A DNA stretch of 64,000 bases from Kineosporiaceae bacterium SCSIO 59966 (GCA_020881835.1 CP052876.1:2604001-2668000), one strand, 5' to 3'. Positions 1 to 9,021 are shown, counted from the stretch's first letter. The notes: generated by a model from the letters alone, not told the origin. Made by a program: numbers and translations.

Positions 1-110
1 CTCTTCTCCTGGCGCAGCCGGCGCACCGAGCGCATGAGCGCGACGCGCAGGTCGGCCGCCAGCGGCGCAGGACGGCACTGGCTCGCGGAGGGCATGGGGG
101 CGGACGGCAT
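1..110 (-). CDS. MarR-family transcriptional regulator, N-terminal part (cut by window edge)
   Basis: Read on the minus strand from the ATG at 108-110, 36 codons run to the window edge. The segment LAADLRVALMRSVRRLRQEK resembles the first helix of MarR regulators, which contributes to the dimer interface. The DNA-binding winged helix would lie outside the window. A TATGCT box six bases before the ATG suggests a leaderless transcript. An inverted repeat over that box fits autorepression, which is common in this family. The family call rests on only about 20 residues and is an inference from the pattern. Confidence 0.6.
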   Translation of the reverse strand, partial: MPSAPMPSASQCRPAPLAADLRVALMRSVRRLRQEK

Positions 111-112
111 GC

Positions 113-142
113 CGTTAGCATAACTCATTACTCCGGCTAACG
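113..142 (-). promoter_or_regulatory. Promoter and probable autoregulatory operator of the MarR gene
   Basis: CGTTAGC at 113-119 and GCTAACG at 136-142 form a perfect 7-bp inverted repeat with a 16-nt spacer. The left arm overlaps the minus-strand -10 box TATGCT (117-122), six bases before the ATG. MarR proteins bind such palindromes; binding here is inferred. Confidence 0.55.
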
Positions 143-208
143 AAAATGCCAGGCCTCAGTGGTTGTGCCCTCCCATCGCCCCTCCCCTCCCCCTCCCCTC
201 CCCTCCTC

Positions 209-231
209 GTGATCATGCAGTCCCGCCACCC
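209..231 (+). repeat. Element A copy 1 (23-bp dispersed repeat)
   Basis: This variant copy begins GTGATCATGC and ends CCCGCCACCC; position 11 onward reads AG where most copies read AA. It lies in the 398-base gap between the MarR start and the end of the permease gene, which otherwise holds only C-rich low-complexity sequence, a degenerate element B and two further A copies. Confidence 0.8.
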
Positions 232-341
232 GGGCGTCGGGCTGGCGCGAGGCAGGTACGGCCTCACGTCACATGACCGCCGTCCCGGACGGCCCGAACG
301 ACCGAGGCGCGCCCGCCGGACACTCCGGATCCTCAGCCCCA

Positions 342-404
342 CGAGCAGAGCGCGGAGTCCGTCACAGCGACATCGGCGTGCGTGCCACCACCGCAGCACT
401 TTGC
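342..404 (+). repeat. Degenerate element B remnant
   Basis: The right half (about 375-404) matches the B family: GGCGTG, then GCCACCA, then CAGCACTTTG, in the same order and spacing as in the copy at 4641-4703. The left half is eroded. The 63-bp extent is assumed from the intact copies. Confidence 0.4.
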
Positions 405-419
405 GCGCCCGGCGTGCGG

Positions 420-501
420 GGGTGGCGGGATTGCATGATCACGGGGACGACGGGGGCTGGGGGTGGCGGGATTGCATGATCACGGGGACGACGGGGGCTG
501 G
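420..501 (-). repeat. Two element A copies in a 41-bp tandem duplication
   Basis: A copies at 420-442 and 461-483 are each followed by the same 18-base tail ending GGGGGCTGG, which gives a perfect 41-bp tandem repeat. They begin a few bases past the permease stop codon (509-511, minus strand) and read in the permease direction. Confidence 0.85.
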
Positions 502-508
502 GGTGGGG

Positions 509-1987
509 TCACGCGACGCCGAGGGCCTGCTTCACGGGGTCGATGGCGAAGTAGAGGACGAACAGCGCGGCCACGCCCCACATCAGGGGGTGCACCTGGC
601 TGGCCCGGCCGCGCGCCACCTTGAGCACGACATACGCGACGAAGCCGGCACCGATGCCGGCGGTGATCGAGTACGTGAACGGCATGAGCACGATGGTGAG
701 GAACGCCGGCATCGCGATCTCCAGGTCGTCCCAGTCGATGCCCTTGACCTGGGTCATCATGAGGAATCCGACGACGACGAGGGCCGGGGTCGCCGCCTCG
801 TAGGGGACGATAGCGACGACCGGGGCGAGGAACGTCGCGAGCAGGAACGCGACACCGGTGACGACGGACGCGAGGCCAGTGCGGGCACCCTCACCGACGC
901 CGGTCGCGGACTCGATGTAGCTCGTGTTGCTCGACACTCCGGCGGCACCGCCGGCAGCCGCGGCGACGGAGTCGACGACGAGGATCCGCCGGGCGTTGGG
1001 CGGGTTGCCGTCCGCGTCGAGCAGGTCGCCCTCCTTGCCGATGGCGACCATCGTGCCCATCGTGTCGAAGAAGTCGGCGAGCATGAGGGTGAAGACGAGC
1101 AGGACGACGCTGATGATGCCGATCTTCTCGATGGAGCCGAGCAGGCTGAACTGGCCGAGCAGGCCGAAGTCCGGTGTCGACACCCACTGCTCGGGTGGCG
1201 CGGGCACGTTGAGGCCCCACGCACGAGGGTTGCGGACCTCACCGTCTGCACCGATCTGCGGCCCGAGGTTCGCGACGGTCTCGACGAGGACGGCGAGGGC
1301 GGTCGCGGCGACGATGCCGCCGAGGATGGCGCCCTTCATCCCGCGGGCCATCATGACGACGATGAGCAGCAGGCCGACGACGAACACCACAGTGGGCCAG
1401 CCCGCGAGGAACCCGCCGATGCCGAGCTCGACCGGGGTGGGCCCAGCCGGTTTGCGGACGAAGCCAGCGTCGAAGAGACCGATGATCGTGATGAACAGCC
1501 CGATGCCGACGCTGATCGCCGTCTTCAGCTGCGCGGGCACGGCCCGGAACACCGCTTCGCGGAACCCGGTCAGGACCAGGACGAGGATGATGAGGCCCTC
1601 GAGGACGACGAGCCCCATCGCGTCCGCCCAGGTCATCTCCGGTAGCCCGGCGATCCCGAACGCCACGAACGCGTTGAGCCCCAGGCCCGCGGCCAGGGCC
1701 AGGGGGTAGTTCGCGACAAGCCCCATGAGGATGGACATCAGACCGGCGACGAGGGCCGTGGCCGCCGCGATCATCTCGAGGTTGGGGCCGTCGCCGCCAC
1801 CGAGGAAGCCGCCGCTGCCGTCCGGCACCGTGCCGAGGATGAGCGGGTTGAGCACGATGATGTAGGCCATCGTGAAGAAGGTCGCCAGCCCGCCGCGGAT
1901 CTCGCGGCCCACGGTGGAGCCGCGCTCCGTGATCCGGAAGAACCGGTCGACGGCGGACGGGGTGCCGGAGGAGGTCTGCGTCGCCAC
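509..1987 (-). CDS. NCS2-family purine permease (AzgA/PbuG-like)
   Basis: A 492-residue inner-membrane permease, probably a proton symporter for adenine, guanine or hypoxanthine. Family marks are GLATFFTMAYIIVLNP near residue 35, AGLGLNAFVAFG near residue 100 and FFDTMGTMVAIGKEGDLLD near residue 310, with about a dozen hydrophobic segments. The AzgA branch shares these motifs; the exact purine cannot be read from sequence. The GTG at 1985-1987 is the first sensible start and has no strong Shine-Dalgarno. The gene stands alone, and element A repeats begin 26 bases after its stop. Confidence 0.9.
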   Translation of the reverse strand: MATQTSSGTPSAVDRFFRITERGSTVGREIRGGLATFFTMAYIIVLNPLILGTVPDGSGGFLGGGDGPNLEMIAAATALVAGLMSILMGLVANYPLALAAGLGLNAFVAFGIAGLPEMTWADAMGLVVLEGLIILVLVLTGFREAVFRAVPAQLKTAISVGIGLFITIIGLFDAGFVRKPAGPTPVELGIGGFLAGWPTVVFVVGLLLIVVMMARGMKGAILGGIVAATALAVLVETVANLGPQIGADGEVRNPRAWGLNVPAPPEQWVSTPDFGLLGQFSLLGSIEKIGIISVVLLVFTLMLADFFDTMGTMVAIGKEGDLLDADGNPPNARRILVVDSVAAAAGGAAGVSSNTSYIESATGVGEGARTGLASVVTGVAFLLATFLAPVVAIVPYEAATPALVVVGFLMMTQVKGIDWDDLEIAMPAFLTIVLMPFTYSITAGIGAGFVAYVVLKVARGRASQVHPLMWGVAALFVLYFAIDPVKQALGVA

Positions 1988-2199
1988 GGGTGCGCATGGT
2001 GCCAGACACCCGCCGGTCGAGCCTGCTCACCGGCAGGTGTCCCCCGCCCGGCAGGCAGCCAGTGTCTCGCGGAGGCCGGGTCCCTCCCGGTTGGTACCGG
2101 TCTGGCCATGGAAGTCACCGGGTGAGACCGAGGTGCTTGGCGCGCGTACGGTGCGACGGGGAGATGACCGGGCGCACCCGGATGGGCGAGGATGCCAGC

Positions 2200-3609
2200 G
2201 TGACGGTTAGGCGCGACCTCGTGGTCCAGCCCGCTAGTCCCCTGCGGGTGGCGATCGTTGGCGCCGGGCCGGCCGGGATCTACGCGGCCCAGGCGCTGGC
2301 CGAGCAGGACGCCGTCCCTGTTGCAGTCGACATCCTCGACCGCTTGCCGACGCCCTTCGGGCTGGTGCGGTACGGCATCGCCCCCGACCACCTGAAGATG
2401 AGGGGTCTGCGGAGCACGCTGCAGCGCGCCCTCGAACACCCGCGGGTGCGGTTCCTCGGCAACGTCGAGGTCGGCGTCGCCCTCCCCTTGGCACAGCTCC
2501 GCGCTCATGTTGACGCGGTGATCTACGCATACGGCGCCGCCGACGCCGGACGGCTCGGTATCGAGGGGGAGGAGCTGCCCGGGAGCCTGACCGCCCTTGA
2601 CCTCGTGTCCTGGTACTGCGGACATCCCGACGCCGACCGCGCCACCGTGGAGGAGGCACTGTCCCACGCTCGTTCGGTGGCGGTCATTGGCGTGGGCAAC
2701 GTCGCCCTGGACGTCGCCCGGGTGCTCGCGAGGGCACCCGAGGAGCTTCAGCCCACCGAGATGCCGCAGCATGTTCTTGAAGCGCTCGCGGACGCGCCGG
2801 TCGAGCAGGTCACCGTCGTCGGACGACGGGGTCCGGCCATGGCCAGTTTCAGCACCCCGGAACTGCGCGAGCTCGGCCAGCTGCGGTCCGCGGTCGTACT
2901 GGTGGACCCTCGCGACCTGGAACTGGTGGGGGCGGCGGAGGAGCGCGCCGCCGCCGAGTCGGCCGTGGCCCGTAACCTGGCGGTTCTGCGCGGCTGGGCC
3001 GAGCACGAGCCTTCCCCGGGAAGCGTCCGGCTGAAGCTACGTTTCCGCTGGCGGCCGGTACGCATCCTCGGACCCCACAGGGTGCGTGCGGTGGAGCTGG
3101 AGCGGACGGCCTCGGACGCTGACGGACAGACGGTGGGCACCGGCGAGCTTGAGCTGCTGCCCGCCGACCTGGTGGTCCAGTCGATCGGTTACCGCGGGAC
3201 CTCCCTGCCGGGTCTGCCCGTCGACGAGCGCACGGGGACGGTGGCCCACACCGCGGGGCGGGTGCTGCGCGACGGACGGCCCTCGCCCGGCGAGTACGTG
3301 GCGGGCTGGATCAAGCGGGGCCCGACCGGGGTGGTCGGCACCAACAAGCACGACGCAAAGGAGACCGTCTCGAGCCTCCTTGAAGATGCCGCCGCCGGAG
3401 CGCTTGGATCGCGCCGGCAGCCGGAGGACCTGCTCGCTGTGCTGATGAGGCAGGGGCTGCAGCCCGTCCTGCTCGAGGACTGGAGGGCGATCGACGCAGC
3501 CGAGGAAGCCCTCGGCGCCACCCACGGGCGCGACCGGACGACGCTGCACGACCGCAACGCGCTCCTCGCCGCGGCCCGGCTTGCCGCGGCCAGCAGGGAA
3601 CAAGCCTGA
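2200..3609 (+). CDS. Ferredoxin/adrenodoxin-type NADP+ reductase (FprA-like flavoprotein)
   Basis: About 469 residues. It opens with an FAD Rossmann motif, VAIVGAGPAGIYAAQAL. PFGLVRYGIAPDH, typical of adrenodoxin-reductase/FprA enzymes, follows near residue 55. A second dinucleotide fold, VAVIGVGNVALDVARVL, lies near residue 165, and GWIKRGPTGVVGTNK near residue 370. These enzymes move electrons from NADPH to ferredoxin. The GTG at 2200 is preferred because GAGG lies eight bases before it. In-frame ATGs at 2164 and 2182 would only add unconserved residues. The gene is monocistronic, so its ferredoxin partner is not identified here. Confidence 0.9.
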   Translation: MTVRRDLVVQPASPLRVAIVGAGPAGIYAAQALAEQDAVPVAVDILDRLPTPFGLVRYGIAPDHLKMRGLRSTLQRALEHPRVRFLGNVEVGVALPLAQLRAHVDAVIYAYGAADAGRLGIEGEELPGSLTALDLVSWYCGHPDADRATVEEALSHARSVAVIGVGNVALDVARVLARAPEELQPTEMPQHVLEALADAPVEQVTVVGRRGPAMASFSTPELRELGQLRSAVVLVDPRDLELVGAAEERAAAESAVARNLAVLRGWAEHEPSPGSVRLKLRFRWRPVRILGPHRVRAVELERTASDADGQTVGTGELELLPADLVVQSIGYRGTSLPGLPVDERTGTVAHTAGRVLRDGRPSPGEYVAGWIKRGPTGVVGTNKHDAKETVSSLLEDAAAGALGSRRQPEDLLAVLMRQGLQPVLLEDWRAIDAAEEALGATHGRDRTTLHDRNALLAAARLAAASREQA

Positions 3610-3871
3610 CTGTCCCTGGGCGGGGTGGTCGGGACGTTCTTCACAGCAGATGTCCCTGTTCCGGCAGCGCTGGTTCTGGAACGCGCAGGCCCGTGCCATG
3701 GACCTCGACGCGGAGTCACGCTCGATCGTGGTGCGGTCCGCGACCGGTTGACGACGACGGCGACGAGCGCCGCCACCGCGCCGCACACTGCGCCGACGCC
3801 GTTCGCCTGTCCATCCGCTGCTGGCCTCCGTCGCGGTGCCGGTCGCCATCGCCGGCGCCTACACTGCGCCG
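3610..3871 (+). other. Intergenic stretch, possible 33-codon reading frame
   Basis: This gap separates the reductase from the DUF2530 gene. A frame from ATG 3650 to TGA 3751 begins MSLFRQRWFWNAQARAMD. It has no ribosome-binding site and nothing recognisable, so it is not annotated as a gene. The last 12 bases hold the next gene's promoter. Confidence 0.3.
3860..3865 (+). promoter_or_regulatory. -10 box TACACT of a leaderless gene
   Basis: TACACT ends six bases before the GTG at 3872, and no Shine-Dalgarno is present. This is the geometry of an actinobacterial leaderless start. Confidence 0.5.
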
Positions 3872-4150
3872 GTGCGGTTCTACCTGCGACCCGAGGAACG
3901 CCACCCGGACCCCGAGCCGCTGCACACGGACGACCGCAAGGCGGTCCTCGTCGGCACCGTCATCTGGCTCCTCGGCCTGGCCGCCACGCTGATCCAGCGC
4001 GAGGACCTCGCCGCGGCGGGCCGGTCCTGGTGGGTGTGGACCTGCGCAGCGGGCGCCGGCCTGGGACTGCTTGGCCTCTCCTATCTGCACCACCGCGAGC
4101 TGCGCGGCCGGCACAAGGACGATGCCGGCCGCCCAACACGCGCCAGCTGA
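3872..4150 (+). CDS. DUF2530 family membrane protein
   Basis: A 92-residue protein with two hydrophobic helices (AVLVGTVIWLLGLAATLI and the stretch around WTCAAGAGLGLLGLSYL) and basic or polar ends. It resembles the actinobacterial DUF2530 family, whose function is unknown. The GTG at 3872 is chosen because a TACACT box ends six bases before it. An upstream ATG at 3836 would add 12 residues but has no translation signal. The gene stands alone on the plus strand. Confidence 0.7.
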   Translation: MRFYLRPEERHPDPEPLHTDDRKAVLVGTVIWLLGLAATLIQREDLAAAGRSWWVWTCAAGAGLGLLGLSYLHHRELRGRHKDDAGRPTRAS

Positions 4151-4221
4151 GAGGCGCTCGACATGTCGGAGAGAACCAGCCCGCGACCCACCGGGGCCGT
4201 GCTGGGTGAGGGTGTGAGCCG

Positions 4222-4566
4222 ATGCGCGTAGTTCCCGTGGCGGACGCCGACGTCGTCGGTGTCGCGAGCGAGCCGGTGTACCGAGTGCGGGTGTGGACGC
4301 CCGGCGGGCGCCCCGGTGCGGCGTGGATGGTGGACGAGTACGACGTGCACGAGGCGGACGACGTTCTCTCGGTGCTGTCCTGGGCCAGGAGCAAGAGTCA
4401 CGACGGCAGCTTCGAGGTGTTTGTGCCGTGCACCGAACGTGCTCGCGCTCGAGACGGGCACTGGGAGGACGTCAAGACGTTCGTCCGCGTGTTCGGCCAG
4501 CCGGCCGACGAGGGCGGAACAACAGAGGTCGTGCTCCTCCACGCCGACGGGCTTCCACAGCACTGA
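4222..4566 (+). CDS. Hypothetical protein
   Basis: A 114-residue soluble protein with no signal peptide or membrane segment. It has alternating acidic and hydrophobic stretches such as YRVRVWTPGG and AAWMVDEYDVHEADDVLSVLSWA. I do not recognise a domain. Third codon positions are GC-rich, as in the neighbours, and GTGAGGGTG just upstream of ATG 4222 could serve as a ribosome-binding site. It is followed 74 bases later by an element B/A cluster. Confidence 0.6.
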   Translation: MRVVPVADADVVGVASEPVYRVRVWTPGGRPGAAWMVDEYDVHEADDVLSVLSWARSKSHDGSFEVFVPCTERARARDGHWEDVKTFVRVFGQPADEGGTTEVVLLHADGLPQH

Positions 4567-4640
4567 ACCTGGGGCCACCCCGCGGATGACAATGGGGCGC
4601 CGGTGGCCCCGGACCTGTGTGGCGTCATGCGCGGCCCCGT

Positions 4641-4703
4641 CACAGAATGCTGAGTTCGGCACAACGTTTCCGGCGTGTCACGCCACGAACCCAGCACTTT
4701 GTC
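4641..4703 (+). repeat. Element B copy 1 (63 bp)
   Basis: Starts CACAGAATGCTG and has the inner block GGCGTGTCACGCCACGAACC. Its right end, CAGCACTTTGTC, is a degraded version of the expected inverted repeat. An element A copy follows 17 bases later. Confidence 0.75.
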
Positions 4704-4720
4704 TGCAGACGACGGGCTTG

Positions 4721-4786
4721 GGGTGGCGGGATTGCATGATCACGAACGAGGGGTGGTCGACTGATCACGAACAAGGGATGGTCGGC
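4721..4786 (-). repeat. Element A copy plus a 25-bp tandem repeat
   Basis: Element A spans 4721-4743. Two 25-bp units beginning TGATCACGAAC follow (4737-4761 and 4762-4786, three mismatches), the first overlapping the end of A. The cluster lies just past the stop (4824) of the minus-strand Hsp90-like gene and A reads in that gene's direction. Confidence 0.8.
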
Positions 4787-4823
4787 TGATCCGCTGCCAT
4801 CGTTCGTCGTCAACCATGACGGC

Positions 4824-7805
4824 TCACCCGAATGCCTCCTCCGCGGCGACCGCCGCGGCCCGGTCCGGTGCCGTCAGCACCTCCTCGACGGCCTGCCGCC
4901 GCCCCCAGCGCCCGGCTGCCTGCGCCAGGCCACGGGCCAGCCCGGCCAGCGTGGTGGCGTGGACGACGGCGTCCGGACCGGTCCCGTCCACCCACCACTC
5001 GACCGGCTCGCCGTCCACGCTGAGGTCGTCGTGCTCGCACCAGGACGGCGGCGCCTGCGCCAGCAGCAGCCGCACTCCCGCAGGGACGTCGCCGGCGCCG
5101 TCGTCGGGGCACTCGCCGTCGACGCGGCCGCCGGCCCGCTCGGACGCCAGGTCGAGGTCGAGCAGGTCGGCCAGGGCGGTCGCGGTCCCCGCGGGGGCGG
5201 GCAGCAACGGACCGAGGTCGGTGCGCTGCCACCACATCGGTGCGTCCGCGACGGCGACGTCGCCCGCGTCGGCGGTGACGGCGGTGCCGTCGGCCTGCGG
5301 GACGCGCAACCGGGCCGGCGGCTCAAGGTCGCCGATCGCGCCGTCCGCCGCGGCACGGGCGAGAACGGTCAGGACGTCGAGCACGGTCCCCGCGGATGCG
5401 TCCCGCTCGGCCAGGGCTGCGAGCATCCGGGCCCAGCCGTCGGCGTCCAGGTCGCCGAGGTCGCGGACGAGCCCGAGGGCGCGGCGGGCGCCGGGGTCGA
5501 GTCCCTGGGCCAGCTCGGGGGCAGGTGGCAGCGCGGCGGCCACCGCGCTGTCGGCGTCCGGGTCGGTGTGTCCGGCCAGGCCGAGACGGCGGCGCAGCCA
5601 CCACGCGGTGTACGCCGGCACCCGGGCGGTCGACCCGTCGGGCCGGCGGACGAGGAGGGGCTCGACGAGCGCTGCCCGCAGGTCGGGTGAGGCGGCCAGG
5701 TGCCGTAGGGCGTCGGCCCAGGCGTCCTCGCGGACGAGGTCGAGGTCCCGGACGGCGAGCACCTCCTCGGCGCTGCCCGGTCCGACGTCCTGGGCCCAGC
5801 GGTCGGCGCCGTCGAGGTCGGCGAGCGCGTCGGGCAGGTCCTCGAGGTCGACCTGGCCGACCCGCAGCAGCGGCAGCGAGCCGGCGACACCGACCGCCTC
5901 GAGCACCTCGGCGCCCCACCGGTGCAGCGTCTCCGCCGAGACCTCCAGGACGTCGTCGGGGTGGAGCAGGCCGGCGACGGTCGACCCGGGCAGGACGAGC
6001 GCGCCGGCCGGCGCCGGCTCGCCGTCCGCCGCGGGCAGCGGCAGGTCGGCCAGCCAGTCCGGCCACGGCCCGCCCGCCCCGTCGCGCACCGCGGCTGCGA
6101 CGAGGGACAGTGCGGCCTCGGTGGCCGCCCCGTCCTCGTCGTCCGCGACCGCGCGGGCGACTGCCGGGTCCTCCAGCACCGCGACCGGCCCGACGGCGCG
6201 GGCGCCGAGCCGCTCCAGCAGCCCGGCGGCCTGCTCGTCGGCGACGACGTCGGGGTGGACGACGCGCAGCCCCGCGGCGGACAGCCCGGCCAGCGCCTCA
6301 CCTGCCACCCCGGGACCGGGCAGCAGCAGGCCCCGGACGCCGCGGACCACCCGGCCGTCGGCGAGCGGGACGGGCAGGGCGGCCAGCGCCTCACGGGCCG
6401 CCGGGTCGGCGGCCAGGTGCGCCAGGGCCGCGTACCGTCGGCGCCACGCTGCGGGGTCGGGGTCGGCGGGCAGCTGGTCGACGAGGTCGGCCAGGGCGAT
6501 CCGCGGGACGCCGAGCGCGGCGAGCGCCGGGCCCGCGGCCCGGGGGGCGCGCACGAGCCCGGCGAGGACCTGACCGAGGACCCGCAGCACCTGCTCGTCG
6601 TCCCCGGCCGGTGCCTCGAGGGCCACGGCGTCCCGGGGGCGCACGAGCGCCCCGTCCTCCACCGTGCGCAGCACCGCCGCAGTGGGCAGCAGGGCGAGGA
6701 CCTGCTCGCGCAGAGCGGCGTCAAGACGGCCGGCGGGCAACCCGGTGGGCACGAGCCGGAGCACGTCGGCGCCGGCCGCAGCCTGCTCGCGCAGCAGGTC
6801 GGTGTAGGCAGCGGCGCACGCGGCGACGAGGGCCTCGCTGGCAGGGCCGTCCGCGACGTGCCGGCGGGTGTGCTCGAGCGGGAAGGTGGCGACGAGCAGA
6901 GCCGGCCACGCCATCGGCTCGTCGGTGGGGGTGGGTGCGTGCAGGACGGCGGGGACGGTCGTGGCCGGGTCGCGGGGCAGGGCCCAGGTGATGCTCCAGC
7001 CGGTGCGCGAGCGCTCCTCGGTGGGCCGGTCGGCGAGCAGCTCCGGGTCGTGGGACCCGTTGCGCCGCAGGGTGATCCAGCGCGCGGAAGGGTCGGTGAT
7101 CGTGCGAGCCGGCCGGCCGGGGACCTCGATGACGACCTCGCTCAGCGCGGGCAGGGCCAGCAGCAGCGGGTCGTCCACCTCGCCGAGCAGCCGCTCGACG
7201 AGGTCGCGGGCGGCGCCGTCGCGCAGCGGGAGCAGGACGGCGGTGTCGTACCCGGTCGGGGCGGCTCCGTCGGCCTCGAACGGCAGCCGTAGCGCGGGGA
7301 CGTGCCCGTCCCGGCGCTCCATCTCGGCGGCCAGGCCCGGCACGTCGGCGGCGGCCTCGCGCAGCAGGGCCAGGGTGTCGCCGCGGGAGAACCGGACGCC
7401 GCGGCCGTGGGAGACGACGACCGGCTCGTCGGTGACCGCGAGGACGGCGGCGAAGCCGACGCCGAAACGGCCGACGGCGGGGACGTCACCGCGCTTGGCC
7501 GAGGCGCGCAGCGAGGCGAGGGCTCGGACGCCGGCGGCGTCCAGCGGGGCGCCGGTGTTCGCGGCGACGAGGGTGGCGCCGTCCGGGCCCTCGGCGAGCC
7601 GGAGCAGCAGCCGGCCGGGCGCCGCGGCCCGGGCCGCGGCGTCCGCCGCGTTCTGGGCCAGCTCGACGACGAGCCGGTCCCGGTAACCGCCGAGGGCAAG
7701 CTCCTCCTCGGCGTTGGCGTCCTCACGAAAGCGGTCGGGGGCAGCCCGCCAACCGGCCAGCACGCGCTCGCGCAGGACGGCCGTGCCGAACGAGTCCCCG
7801 GCCAC
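4824..7805 (-). CDS. Hsp90-like / sacsin-type GHKL ATPase domain protein
   Basis: A 993-residue cytoplasmic protein. Its first 170 residues hold a GHKL ATP-binding fold: ELAQNAADA (the N-box, with Glu and Asn in the usual places), AANTGAPLD, and the lid motif GRFGVGFAAVLAV. The remaining 800 residues are Ala/Leu/Asp-rich and carry no domain I recognise. Actinobacterial annotation often calls this family Hsp90-like or sacsin N-terminal-like; its clients are unknown. GTG 7805 is chosen because it sits five bases after the DUF3027 stop. It is the third gene of a cold-shock/DUF3027/ATPase operon. Confidence 0.85.
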   Translation of the reverse strand: MAGDSFGTAVLRERVLAGWRAAPDRFREDANAEEELALGGYRDRLVVELAQNAADAAARAAAPGRLLLRLAEGPDGATLVAANTGAPLDAAGVRALASLRASAKRGDVPAVGRFGVGFAAVLAVTDEPVVVSHGRGVRFSRGDTLALLREAAADVPGLAAEMERRDGHVPALRLPFEADGAAPTGYDTAVLLPLRDGAARDLVERLLGEVDDPLLLALPALSEVVIEVPGRPARTITDPSARWITLRRNGSHDPELLADRPTEERSRTGWSITWALPRDPATTVPAVLHAPTPTDEPMAWPALLVATFPLEHTRRHVADGPASEALVAACAAAYTDLLREQAAAGADVLRLVPTGLPAGRLDAALREQVLALLPTAAVLRTVEDGALVRPRDAVALEAPAGDDEQVLRVLGQVLAGLVRAPRAAGPALAALGVPRIALADLVDQLPADPDPAAWRRRYAALAHLAADPAAREALAALPVPLADGRVVRGVRGLLLPGPGVAGEALAGLSAAGLRVVHPDVVADEQAAGLLERLGARAVGPVAVLEDPAVARAVADDEDGAATEAALSLVAAAVRDGAGGPWPDWLADLPLPAADGEPAPAGALVLPGSTVAGLLHPDDVLEVSAETLHRWGAEVLEAVGVAGSLPLLRVGQVDLEDLPDALADLDGADRWAQDVGPGSAEEVLAVRDLDLVREDAWADALRHLAASPDLRAALVEPLLVRRPDGSTARVPAYTAWWLRRRLGLAGHTDPDADSAVAAALPPAPELAQGLDPGARRALGLVRDLGDLDADGWARMLAALAERDASAGTVLDVLTVLARAAADGAIGDLEPPARLRVPQADGTAVTADAGDVAVADAPMWWQRTDLGPLLPAPAGTATALADLLDLDLASERAGGRVDGECPDDGAGDVPAGVRLLLAQAPPSWCEHDDLSVDGEPVEWWVDGTGPDAVVHATTLAGLARGLAQAAGRWGRRQAVEEVLTAPDRAAAVAAEEAFG

Positions 7806-7810
7806 GGCGC

Positions 7811-8638
7811 TCAGCGCGGGACGACGACCGCGACGTGCCCTGTCTCGTCGAGGATCGGTTCCGGCAGCGGGTCGACGTTGCGCTCGACGTCGGTCTCGGA
7901 GTGGGCGCCGCAGCCGTGGTCGTAGGACACGACCAGGCCGTCGGACGGGGACCACTCGTTGGCACACACCCCGAACACCTGGCGCAGCGCGCCGGGCAGC
8001 TGAAGGTAGAACCCGCAGGTCAGGCACGGCTCGTCGGCACCCGGCAGCCGCCGGTCGGCACGCTCGGACCGCCGCCCCCGGCCCTCCCCGGTTACCGGGG
8101 CCGGACGGGGGCCGTGGTCGACGGAGGCGTACCACCGCTGCGCGGCCTGGTCGCGGCCCTCCCGGGAGAGCACCCGGCGCCGGCCGAGCCCCAGCTCCCA
8201 CAGGGCGACCTGGTCGACGTCCTCGTCGCCGGTGGCCTCGAACCCGGGCTCGAGCCGCTCGTCGTCCTCCCGGTAGGGCAGGACGTCGCCGTGGCCGACG
8301 TCGCCGGGGGCGAGCCGGTCGGACCACGGCACCCACGGCGGGGGCAGCAACGCGTCGTCGCCGGGCAGCAGCGCGGCCTCGGCGACGGTGGCCACCCGGG
8401 CGCGCGCCGCACGGGCCACTGTGACCGACCAGACCCAGCCGCGGTAGCCGCGGGCGGTGCTGGCGAACCGGTGGGTGACGAGCCGGTCGCCGTCGGCGGT
8501 GACGCCGAGGTGCTCGCCGACCGTCCCCGGGTCGGCGATCTCCTCGGCCGCCGCACGGGCGAGGTCGACGGCCGCCGCGCACACGGCGTCCGGGGCCTTG
8601 CTGCGGGGGCGGGTCGTCGTCCGGGGGGCGGCGGGCAC
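7811..8638 (-). CDS. DUF3027 family protein
   Basis: A 275-residue protein matching the actinobacterial DUF3027 pattern. An N-terminal Ala-rich helix region is followed by the tract THRFASTARGYRGWVW. The C-terminal part is cysteine-rich (EPCLTCGFYLQLPG, VCANEWSPSDG, DHGCGAHSE) and looks like a zinc-binding module. Function is unknown. Its GTG start shares one base with the TAG stop of the cold-shock gene (TAGTG), so the genes are translationally coupled; the Hsp90-like gene follows after five bases. Confidence 0.85.
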   Translation of the reverse strand: MPAAPRTTTRPRSKAPDAVCAAAVDLARAAAEEIADPGTVGEHLGVTADGDRLVTHRFASTARGYRGWVWSVTVARAARARVATVAEAALLPGDDALLPPPWVPWSDRLAPGDVGHGDVLPYREDDERLEPGFEATGDEDVDQVALWELGLGRRRVLSREGRDQAAQRWYASVDHGPRPAPVTGEGRGRRSERADRRLPGADEPCLTCGFYLQLPGALRQVFGVCANEWSPSDGLVVSYDHGCGAHSETDVERNVDPLPEPILDETGHVAVVVPR

Positions 8639-9021
8639 TAGGCCTCCAGGTCGTCGGCGACGGCGCGCAGCACGGAGGCCACCTTGGCGGCCTGACGCCG
8701 GTCGGGGTAGCGACCGCGGCGCAGACCGTTGCCGATGCTGTCGAGCAGTCTGATGAGGTCCTCCACGATGACGCCGAGGTCCTCGGCCGGCTTGCGGTGG
8801 GCGGCGGCGACGGACGGCGTGGGGTCCATGACGCGCACGGAGAGGGCCTGCTTGCCCTTGCGCCCGTCGGCGACGCCGAAGTCGATCCGGGTCCCCGGCT
8901 TGAGCGTGGTCGTGCCGGCGGGCAGCGCGGACGTGTGGAGGAAGACCTCCTCGCCGTCGTCCGTCTGCGCGAAGCCGAAGCCGCGTTCGGCGTCGAACCA
9001 CTTCACCTTGCCAGTGGGCAC
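8638..9021 (-). CDS. Cold-shock domain protein with C-terminal extension
   Basis: A 127-residue protein. Residues 1-62 form a cold-shock OB fold with the RNP1-like tract KWFDAERGFGFAQ and the RNP2-like tract EEVFLHTSAL, which bind single-stranded nucleic acid. The remaining 65 residues are a helical extension absent from classical 67-residue Csp proteins. GTG 9021 is chosen because GAGG lies eight bases before it and the fold begins at once (VPTGKVKWF). It is the first gene of the cold-shock/DUF3027/Hsp90-like operon. Confidence 0.9.
   Translation of the reverse strand: MPTGKVKWFDAERGFGFAQTDDGEEVFLHTSALPAGTTTLKPGTRIDFGVADGRKGKQALSVRVMDPTPSVAAAHRKPAEDLGVIVEDLIRLLDSIGNGLRRGRYPDRRQAAKVASVLRAVADDLEA

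Noticed and set aside
3650-3751. A 33-codon frame beginning MSLFRQRWFWN
   Set aside because: No ribosome-binding site or promoter, no recognisable domain, and it lies between two well-defined genes; kept only as a note.
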